Shown: positions 7,470 through 12,784 of the stretch, in pieces
Position numbering within the stretch: position 1 is the first letter of the stretch
Layout: each line of letters begins with the position of its first letter
NCBI GenBank assembly: GCA_003157595.1
Contig: PMKB01000047.1
Span: 1 to 12,784, forward strand
Direction of reading: 5' to 3'
DNA: 12,784 bases
DNA from: Solirubrobacterales bacterium
Lineage (GTDB): Bacteria > Actinomycetota > Thermoleophilia > Solirubrobacterales > Solirubrobacteraceae
The notes under the pieces: model-generated
What the model saw: only the letters and a program-made list of their open reading frames with translations
What the model was told of the DNA's origin: nothing
Databases searched by the model: none
Program-made: the position numbers and the translations under genes

Positions 7470-7504
7470 CGGGGGCCAGCTTAGCGCTAGCGTGTTGACC
7501 ACTG
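7470..7504. promoter_or_regulatory. Compact divergent promoter region
   Basis: Only 35 bases separate ATG 7469 (leftward) from ATG 7505 (rightward). Minus-strand TAAGCT (7483-7478) ends 8 bases before one ATG, and plus-strand TAGCGT (7488-7493) ends 11 bases before the other. The palindrome TAGCGCTA (7482-7489) lies between them and overlaps both boxes. Both genes probably have zero or very short leaders and may be co-regulated. No clear -35 box is seen for either. Confidence 0.45.
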
Positions 7505-8806
7505 ATGATCGGAGCCATGGCCGAGACCGCGCGTCCCCGGCTCGTCTTTGCGGCGTGTTGTGTTCCCTACCCGCCGGATAGCGGAGCGCGAATTCGCACC
7601 TACCAGCTGCTCAAGGGGCTCGCGGAGTCATTCGACACGCTCTTTGTCACGTTTGACGAACACCCGCGCGATCGCGAGGGTAGCTCTGCGGCGGAGCAGC
7701 TGAAGCGGCTCGTGCCGAACCTCGAGACAGTCACCGTTCCCGGACCGGGGCCACGCAAGCGAGCGACGCAGGCCGCGAGCCTCTTGCATCGAAAGTCCTG
7801 GACTCTCGGTAGTTATCACACGCCGGCATTCGCGGCCACACTCGCACGCGCAGTCAGCGCTCACAGGCCGGGCATCGTGCACTTCGACGATCCGGCGGTC
7901 GCGCTAGTCGCACCGATCGCGGACGCGGTTAACGTGTGCGGCGCGCATAACGTGGAAGCGACACTCCTTCGCTTCGAAACCCGCGTCGGGAGCCCGATTC
8001 GGCGCGTGTTCAACACTGTCGAGGCCCGTAAGGTCGGCCGCGAGGAGCCACGCATCTGGCGCACGGTAGACCTCTGCCTGGCGGTATCAGCCCTTGACGG
8101 CGCCGCGATGAAGGCCGCCGGCGCGCGACGGGTCGAGCTCTGTCCCAACGGCGTTGACGCGGTCGACCGTCTGCCGCTGCGAGCGTTCAGCCGTGGGGAG
8201 CCGTTACGCCTCCTTTTCGTCGGGTCCGGAAGCTACGCGCCGTACGAGCGCGGGCTGGCGTGGCTTGTCCGCGACGTGCTACCGCTCGTTCGCGCGCAGG
8301 TTCCGGTCGCACTGGACGTGGTCGGCGAGCCACCGAATCATCCCTTGGCGGGCGACGGCGTCCAGTACGTCGGACGCGTACCCACCGTCAAGCCGTACTA
8401 CGAGGCGGCCCACATCGTCGTGGTGCCCGTGTTCGAGGGGTCGGGCACGCGCTTGAAGATCATCGAAGCCGCCGCGTACGGACGTCCCTTGGTTTCCACC
8501 CGCCTCGGCGCGGAGGGGCTGCCGCTCGAAGCCGGCGAGCACTACCTCGCGGCCGACGGCGCGGAACAGTTCGCGGCTGCTGTGGTCCAGTTCGAGCGCT
8601 GGCACCGAGAGCCCGCCGGCGGCCGCCTCGAACGAATGCTCGCCGGCGCCCGCGAGGCCATCCTGCCGCTGATGTGGCCGCGAGTCGTCGAGCGACTCGT
8701 CGCACTGTACCGTTCTGAAGTCGAGCGCCTCAGCGCGACCGCCGTCGGCGAGGCAGGCAGCAGCGGCGCTGCACCCCCGGACCGTAGCCCTGGACGCGCG
8801 CGATGA
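7505..8806 (+). CDS. Glycosyltransferase family 4 (GT-B fold)
   Basis: A 433-residue enzyme. After a short tail, RLVFAACCVPYPPDSGARIR (12-31) is the glycine-containing acceptor-domain loop typical of GT4 proteins that begin PPDSGxxxR. GAHNVEATLLRFE (146-158) and CPNGVD (213-218) follow. The donor domain (from about 234, PLRLLFVGSGSY) ends in the signature VVPVFEGSGTRLKIIEAAAY (306-325), with K318 and E321 placed as donor-phosphate and sugar ligands. The last 20 residues are Gly/Ala/Pro-rich and look dispensable. The start is ATG 7505; ATG 7517 has GGAG two bases upstream and would shorten the protein by four residues. The TGA overlaps the ATG of the deacetylase gene by four bases (ATGA), so the two are translationally coupled and probably serve the same glycan. 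It is unrelated in detail to the other GT4 here, so the two likely make different linkages. Confidence 0.92.
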   Translation: MIGAMAETARPRLVFAACCVPYPPDSGARIRTYQLLKGLAESFDTLFVTFDEHPRDREGSSAAEQLKRLVPNLETVTVPGPGPRKRATQAASLLHRKSWTLGSYHTPAFAATLARAVSAHRPGIVHFDDPAVALVAPIADAVNVCGAHNVEATLLRFETRVGSPIRRVFNTVEARKVGREEPRIWRTVDLCLAVSALDGAAMKAAGARRVELCPNGVDAVDRLPLRAFSRGEPLRLLFVGSGSYAPYERGLAWLVRDVLPLVRAQVPVALDVVGEPPNHPLAGDGVQYVGRVPTVKPYYEAAHIVVVPVFEGSGTRLKIIEAAAYGRPLVSTRLGAEGLPLEAGEHYLAADGAEQFAAAVVQFERWHREPAGGRLERMLAGAREAILPLMWPRVVERLVALYRSEVERLSATAVGEAGSSGAAPPDRSPGRAR

Positions 8807-9552
8807 CGGCGGGCGGACTGTTGATAATCAACGCCGACGACTGGGGCCTCGACCGGCTGGGTACCGACGCGATCCTGCGCTGCGTCGAAGCCGGGGCGGT
8901 GACATCGACCAGCGCCATGGTGTTCATGGCCGATTCGCAGCGCGCCTCGCGGCTCGCACGAGGGGTGCCGGCCGGGTTGCACATCAACCTGACGGAGCCG
9001 TTCACCGGATCCGGCGTCGACGCCGCGCTGCGACGCCGGCAGGGGCGGCTGGTTGACTACTTCGCTGGCCCCAAGTGGCGGCGCTGGGGTCTGAGTCCAG
9101 CGTTGTTCGCGGAGATCGAGCTGTGCATCGCCGAGCAGCTGGCGGAGTTCCGCAACCTCTATGGACGCGAGCCTTCACATTTCGATGGGCACCAGCACAT
9201 CCACCAGTCGCTCGGCGTCCTTGCGGCACGCACGATCCCCACCGCTGCAAAGATGCGTCCGAGCTTGACATTTAGCCCGGGCGAGAAGTGGTGGCCAAAC
9301 CGTGCCTATCGATCGCTCCTAAACCGCGCGCTGCGGACTCGCTTCAGGGCACCGCGTTACCTCTTCTCGATCGCTGACATGCATCCGGCACTGGGCGGCA
9401 GCGCGCTTGAAGAGAAGCTCGCCCTGTCGAGTGGCTCGGCGGTTGAGGTCATGACCCACCCGGCTTGGGATGATGAGCTAGCGGTTCTCCTCGACCCGCG
9501 TTGGACCGCGCTCATCGGTCAACGACGCGTAGGCAGCTACGAGCAGCTCTAA
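8803..9552 (+). CDS. YdjC/ChbG/HpnK-family carbohydrate deacetylase
   Basis: A 249-residue protein of the YdjC family, which removes N-acetyl groups from small carbohydrates; characterised members act on chitooligosaccharides (ChbG) or in hopanoid side-chain synthesis (HpnK). Metal-site signs are complete: NADDWG (10-15) with D12 and D13; GLHINL (58-63) with H60; HFDGHQHIHQ (126-135) with H126, D128, H130, H132 and H134; and VMTHPAWDDE near the end. The length is close to the family's usual 250-300. It overlaps the GT4 gene by four bases and is followed after 4 bases by a GT2 gene, so within this operon it more likely trims a sugar of the lipid-linked repeat unit, giving a free amine, than acts in chitin catabolism. 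The substrate assignment is inference. Confidence 0.92.
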   Translation: MTAGGLLIINADDWGLDRLGTDAILRCVEAGAVTSTSAMVFMADSQRASRLARGVPAGLHINLTEPFTGSGVDAALRRRQGRLVDYFAGPKWRRWGLSPALFAEIELCIAEQLAEFRNLYGREPSHFDGHQHIHQSLGVLAARTIPTAAKMRPSLTFSPGEKWWPNRAYRSLLNRALRTRFRAPRYLFSIADMHPALGGSALEEKLALSSGSAVEVMTHPAWDDELAVLLDPRWTALIGQRRVGSYEQL

Positions 9553-9556
9553 GGAG

Positions 9557-10492
9557 ATGCTCGTTAGCATTCTGATTACCAGTTACAACTATTCGCGCTA
9601 TCTCGGGATCGCGATTGACAGCGCTTTGAATCAGACTTACCAAGATATCGAGGTAATCGTCGTGGATGACGGATCGACCGATGAGTCGCCGGCCGTCATC
9701 GCGTCCTATGGCGAGCGCATCGTCTCGCGAGTCAAGGAGAACGGGGGACCAACATCGGCCCTGAATCAGGCTTTCGAGATCAGCCGTGGGCAGCTCATCT
9801 GTCTTCTCGATGCAGACGATGTGTTCGAAGCGACCAAGGTGCAGTCAGTTGTCGACGCCGCCGCCGACGTGCCAGGGGCGTACCTGGTCCACCATCAACT
9901 GCAGATGATCGATGCCGATGGGAGGCCGCTTCATGCGCCGTTTCCGAGGCGTGTGTCCAGCGGTGATCTGAGAAGCCGCGTCCGTCAGTCCGGGGGCTGG
10001 TTTCCCCATGCGGTCTCGAGCGGCCTAGCGTTCAGGCGTTCCTACGCCGAGCGCCTGTTTCCGATACCCGACAGCTGGGATGTTGAAATCGGGAGCGAGT
10101 CCCACCGCGTGGCGCTCGGGGCCGACACTTACCTTGCTGGACCTGCCGCGCTGCTTGCACCCGTCGCCGGCATCGACCGACCGCTCACGCGCTACCGGAC
10201 GCACCAGTCGAATCGATCGACACGGTTCTTTGAGATTCCCGCGGTCCAAGTGGTGCGCTACGCGGCCGAGATGGAAGCACTCTCGACCGCGATGCGGGAG
10301 AAGTTTGATCAGCCGGTCCACTTGCAGCTCGATCAGCACCTCGAGTACCAACTACTGAGGTGCGCTGCTGGCGACGCTTCGCGGGCGCGCACGGTTGGGC
10401 GCGTTCTTCGCTCGGCGGTTCTTCCGCTGGGCCAGCGCTGTCGTGAGGCGCTGCGTGTGTGTGCCAATCGCGGGCCTGCACGGCGTTTGTGA
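9557..10492 (+). CDS. Glycosyltransferase family 2 (GT-A fold)
   Basis: A 311-residue enzyme opening MLVSILITSYNYSRYLG, a classic GT2 start. VIVVDDGSTDES (34-44), the ENGGPTSALNQA segment (61-72) and the DXD site CLLDADD (82-88) form the nucleotide-sugar and metal pocket; SSGLAFRRSYAERLFPIPD (154-172) and the LTRYRTHQSNRS block (210-221) lie on the acceptor side. There are no clear membrane helices, and the C-terminal 40 residues are Arg-rich. GGAG directly abuts the ATG (TAAGGAGATG), with no spacer, and the TAA of the deacetylase lies within the same sequence, so translation may depend on ribosomes arriving from upstream. Roughly the first 100 coding bases are AT-richer (44 of 100 bases G/C over 9561-9660) and use many A/T-ended codons, unlike flanking genes. 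Last gene of the three-gene rightward operon. Confidence 0.92.
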   Translation: MLVSILITSYNYSRYLGIAIDSALNQTYQDIEVIVVDDGSTDESPAVIASYGERIVSRVKENGGPTSALNQAFEISRGQLICLLDADDVFEATKVQSVVDAAADVPGAYLVHHQLQMIDADGRPLHAPFPRRVSSGDLRSRVRQSGGWFPHAVSSGLAFRRSYAERLFPIPDSWDVEIGSESHRVALGADTYLAGPAALLAPVAGIDRPLTRYRTHQSNRSTRFFEIPAVQVVRYAAEMEALSTAMREKFDQPVHLQLDQHLEYQLLRCAAGDASRARTVGRVLRSAVLPLGQRCREALRVCANRGPARRL

Positions 10493-10548
10493 TCGCGATC
10501 GCACGCCCGGCAGCGCGGCCTCGGAGCGTCGTCCGTCCCAGCCGTCGT

Positions 10549-10569
10549 TCACCGACCCACGATCGGTGA
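10549..10569. terminator. Hairpin in convergent gap, candidate terminator
   Basis: TCACCGA and TCGGTGA form a perfect 7-bp stem with a 7-base loop (CCCACGA). It lies 56 bases past the GT2 stop and before the flippase stop on the other strand. No T-tract is present. Confidence 0.35.
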
Positions 10570-10585
10570 GCGGCGTACTCCATCG

Positions 10586-10601
10586 GGGCGCCGCGGCGCC
10601 C
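10586..10601. repeat. 16-bp perfect palindrome between convergent genes
   Basis: GGGCGCCGCGGCGCCC is its own reverse complement and could fold into a 6-bp GC stem with a CGCG loop. With the hairpin at 10549-10569 it fills the 124-base gap between convergent stops, so a two-way terminator is the simplest reading. A protein-binding site is possible. Confidence 0.45.
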
Positions 10602-10616
10602 GGATCCGCCGGCTCG

Positions 10617-12164
10617 TCAGGCACGCCTGCCCCGGAGCGTGCCGAGCACGACACCGCGGGTTTCATCGAGCAGATCAGGAGCACCCAGAAGCAGCGCTGC
10701 GGTCAGCGCGACCAGGCCCGCCACGGCGCCCGCGAAGCCCCCCGCCAGCGACCCGCTCCCCGCGTGCTCAAGACCGAGCGTGAACACGGCTGTGGTCAGC
10801 GCCTGGACCGCGACGCATGTGACTACGTTGCGGATCGATCCCACCAGCGCCGTCGCCGAAAGACCGATGCCGCGGCCGCCGCGCCACGCGTAGGCCACCG
10901 CTAGACCGCAGAACGGCACGACGTGCGCGACGGCGGCGCCACGGATCCCGTCGGCGTTGACGCCGATGACGACTGCCCCGATCGTCGCCAGCGCCCAAAC
11001 GACATCGATTCGCGCACGTACGCCCACGCTGCTGACGCCCGCCCCCGCCAGCGCCTCGCCCAGAGCGTTGAGCACCCCGTACCCAACACCAAGCCCGACG
11101 AGAATCTGGAAGGGCACGACCATGCCGTCCCACTTCTGACCGAGGGCGGCTGGGATCAATCCGGGGGCTACGGCGATCGCCACCGGAGCCAGCGGCAGGA
11201 GCAACAAGGCCATCATCCGCACCGCCTTGAGGGTCTGCCGCCGCACGAGATCGGGATCGCGCGCGGCGGCAATGGCCGGTAGGAGGACCTGGCCGACGGT
11301 CCACGACACGAGCGTCAGGGGCAGAAATGCAAGCGAGAACGCGAGCGTATAAAGGCCCAGCTGAGTCGGGCTGGTGAAAGCTGCCACGGCGAGGTTGTCA
11401 AAGGACCAAGCGACAAGAGCGCCAGCCGCGATCATCAGGAACGCGAGCGCGCCCGCGCGCTTTGGAATAGGGCCGCTGCTGGGCGTCCGGCGAGCAATCA
11501 GGTCGCGAGTCGCGACGAGGGCGAGTACCGCAAGGAGCAGTTGGTTCACCACCAGACGGATCGCCAGCGCCCAGACGCCAGCGCCCAGCGCGGCGGCGAC
11601 GATCGCTGCAGCCGACGCGATGGCCGACGCGGCGATCCAGATCTGGGCGGACGCCTTAAAGCGCAGGTGCTTCGAGAGCAGCGCGTTCGGCACGATCCAC
11701 ACGGCCGCCAGCACCACGGTGACAGCGATCAGTCGCAGTACGTCGGCGTCCGCGCCGCCGGTGAAGGCGTCGGCGATCGGCTGGGCCAAGGCGACCAACA
11801 GCCCGGTGGCCACCAGCCCGGCGATGCTGGTACGAATCAGCGATCGTCGCACCGAGGCCGCCGCCAAGTCGGGCGCGATGATCAGCGATCCGCCGGTCCC
11901 GGACCCGAGGATCAGCACCATGACCGACACGACCACCGTGCCCACGGCGACGATGCCAAAGCCCCTTGGCGGGACGAGGATCGCCAGCACGAACAACGAC
12001 ACGTACCAGGTCCCCTGACCGAACGCGACGCTGAGCAACTTCCAGGAGATTCCGTGTGCCACGGCGCCCATCGTCGGCGGTGACACCGCGCCGCCGCTGC
12101 CGGGTTCGCTCCCGACGAGCTCGCCCGCGACATCCTCGCTCACCCGCCGATCGTACCCACTCAC
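10617..12164 (-). CDS. Wzx-like polysaccharide flippase (MOP/MATE superfamily)
   Basis: Up to 515 residues, with about 12-14 hydrophobic helices from residue 40 to 500 and little else. The repeated pattern of helix, short loop and Arg/Lys-rich inner loop, and segments such as AHGISWKLLSVAFGQG (36-51), GFGIVAVGTVVV (68-79), FDNLAVAAFTSPTQLGLYTLAF and TVGQVLLPAIAAARDPDLVRRQ, are typical of oligosaccharide flippases (RfbX/COG2244). It would carry the undecaprenyl-linked repeat unit from the inner to the outer face of the membrane. The start is uncertain: GTG 12164, GTG 12143 or ATG 12071, the last leaving a short tail ahead of the first helix; none has a good ribosome site. It is transcribed alone, divergent from the deacetylase at the right edge and convergent with the GT2 operon. 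Together with the ligase/polymerase-like gene it indicates a Wzx/Wzy-type route. Confidence 0.9.
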   Translation of the reverse strand: MSGYDRRVSEDVAGELVGSEPGSGGAVSPPTMGAVAHGISWKLLSVAFGQGTWYVSLFVLAILVPPRGFGIVAVGTVVVSVMVLILGSGTGGSLIIAPDLAAASVRRSLIRTSIAGLVATGLLVALAQPIADAFTGGADADVLRLIAVTVVLAAVWIVPNALLSKHLRFKASAQIWIAASAIASAAAIVAAALGAGVWALAIRLVVNQLLLAVLALVATRDLIARRTPSSGPIPKRAGALAFLMIAAGALVAWSFDNLAVAAFTSPTQLGLYTLAFSLAFLPLTLVSWTVGQVLLPAIAAARDPDLVRRQTLKAVRMMALLLLPLAPVAIAVAPGLIPAALGQKWDGMVVPFQILVGLGVGYGVLNALGEALAGAGVSSVGVRARIDVVWALATIGAVVIGVNADGIRGAAVAHVVPFCGLAVAYAWRGGRGIGLSATALVGSIRNVVTCVAVQALTTAVFTLGLEHAGSGSLAGGFAGAVAGLVALTAALLLGAPDLLDETRGVVLGTLRGRRA

Positions 12165-12237
12165 TCCGGCGCTCGCTCAAAACACGCGCGCGTCGATGCC
12201 CGCGGCGCCGACGCATCTACTGCGAGCTCCAGCGCGA

Positions 12238-12243
12238 TAGCGT
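12238..12243 (+). promoter_or_regulatory. Candidate -10 box, leaderless start of the deacetylase
   Basis: TAGCGT fits TANNNT and ends 9 bases before ATG 12253. A transcript starting about 7 bases downstream would begin at or beside the ATG, and no Shine-Dalgarno sequence is present. The same hexamer occurs before the gene at 7505. No -35 match is seen. Confidence 0.35.
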
Positions 12244-12252
12244 GCATCCGCA

Positions 12253-12784
12253 ATGTCGGCCGAAGCACTCGAGGCGGCGCGTCGCGACCCTGGGGCGATC
12301 GATCCCGATACATATCTGCGTGAGCGCTACAACGGGCCCGTCGCGCGAAGCAGGACGCTGAACGCCTATTACGCGCTCAAGCCGCTGCTCCCGCGCCGCG
12401 TGCAACTCGCCGCGCGTCGCGTCTATGCGAAGCGCCCCGCCGCCTCCTTCCCCGCCTGGCCGATCGAGCCGCTGCTTGTCGAGCACCAGCACGCCCTGCT
12501 CCGGCGCGCGATGTCCGAGCGCTCGATCGCCCGGCTGCCGCTCGTGAACTTCTGGCCCGACGGTCACCGCTTCGCAGTTGTCGTCACCCATGACGTCGAG
12601 TCCTCGTTCGGCGTCGACAACATCGAGGCAGTACTCGAGGTGGAGCACCGCTACGGTGTGATTTCCTCCTGGAACTTCGTCGCGGAGTGGTACCCGATAC
12701 CGGCCGGGACCTTCGATCTGGTGCGCGATCGTGGTGGTGAGGTCGGCCTCCACGCGGTCAAGCACGACGGGCTGCTGTTTCGCG
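12253..12784 (+). CDS. Polysaccharide deacetylase-like protein (NodB-like motifs), 3' end cut by window
   Basis: The frame is open from ATG 12253 to the last base: 177 complete codons with no stop. An in-frame TAG at 12238-12240 with no other start in between fixes the ATG. After an N-terminal region of about 100 residues that I do not recognise, FAVVVTHDVESSFGVDNI (107-124) supplies the first metal motif (H113, D114), SSWNFVAEWY (138-147) is a beta strand as in NodB-type barrels, and GGEVGLHAVKHDG (161-173) supplies the HxxxH second metal motif (H167, H171). Such proteins deacetylate N-acetylated sugars in glycan loci. The THDVE variant of the usual TFDD is known in the polysaccharide-cluster branch. 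The catalytic C-terminal part lies outside the window. A reverse-strand frame over the same bases is a shadow. Divergent from the flippase, with 88 bases between them. Confidence 0.85.
   Translation, partial: MSAEALEAARRDPGAIDPDTYLRERYNGPVARSRTLNAYYALKPLLPRRVQLAARRVYAKRPAASFPAWPIEPLLVEHQHALLRRAMSERSIARLPLVNFWPDGHRFAVVVTHDVESSFGVDNIEAVLEVEHRYGVISSWNFVAEWYPIPAGTFDLVRDRGGEVGLHAVKHDGLLFR

Noticed and set aside
8260..8718. Forward 152-codon Arg-rich frame inside the second GT4 gene
   Set aside because: Frame-shifted shadow of the GT4 donor domain; Arg/Ala/Gly-rich with no motif.
11374..12018. Forward 214-codon Ala/Thr/Ser-rich frame opposite the flippase
   Set aside because: Repetitive composition arises from the complement of hydrophobic helix codons; the leftward frame is a coherent multi-helix membrane protein.
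12217..12765. Reverse-strand 182-codon frame at the right edge
   Set aside because: No recognisable motif; the forward frame across the same bases has NodB-like deacetylase motifs and a fixed start.
1..12784. Transposase, integrase, CRISPR array, tRNA or rRNA
   Set aside because: No transposase or integrase motifs, regularly spaced repeats, tRNA cloverleaf or rRNA signature was recognised on reading both strands.

Overview
The window is high-GC DNA that reads as a surface-polysaccharide (exopolysaccharide, capsule or O-antigen-like) biosynthesis and export locus. The G/C-ended codons, GTG/TTG start candidates, weak or absent Shine-Dalgarno sequences and start codons placed just after TANNNT -10 boxes suggest an actinobacterium. 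The style of the proteins reminds me of Solirubrobacterales/Thermoleophilia, but that placement is an impression and not something the sequence proves.

Layout, left to right: (1) A leftward pair, an FAD/NAD(P)-dependent monooxygenase-like protein followed after 10 bases by an ATP-grasp ligase of the COG3919 type. (2) A leftward secreted lysozyme-like or lytic-transglycosylase-like protein. (3) A 315-base divergent intergenic region, then a rightward multi-pass O-antigen ligase/polymerase-like protein. (4) A leftward pair, a GT2 then a GT4 glycosyltransferase, overlapping as TGATG. (5) A rightward three-gene operon: GT4 glycosyltransferase, YdjC/ChbG-type carbohydrate deacetylase and GT2 glycosyltransferase, joined by an ATGA overlap and a 4-base gap. 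(6) A leftward Wzx-like flippase. (7) At the right edge, a rightward polysaccharide deacetylase-like gene (NodB-like motifs) cut by the window end.

The parts fit a Wzx/Wzy-dependent pathway. Four glycosyltransferases would assemble a lipid-linked repeat unit, one or both deacetylases would trim N-acetyl groups, the flippase would move the unit across the membrane, and the Wzy/WaaL-like protein would polymerise or transfer it. The ATP-grasp/monooxygenase pair could add a further decoration, but its substrate cannot be read from sequence. No initiating phosphoglycosyltransferase, chain-length regulator, nucleotide-sugar enzyme, tRNA, rRNA, CRISPR array, transposase or integrase was seen. The two convergent gaps each hold a hairpin. 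The single 35-base divergent gap (7470-7504) holds -10-like boxes facing both ways.
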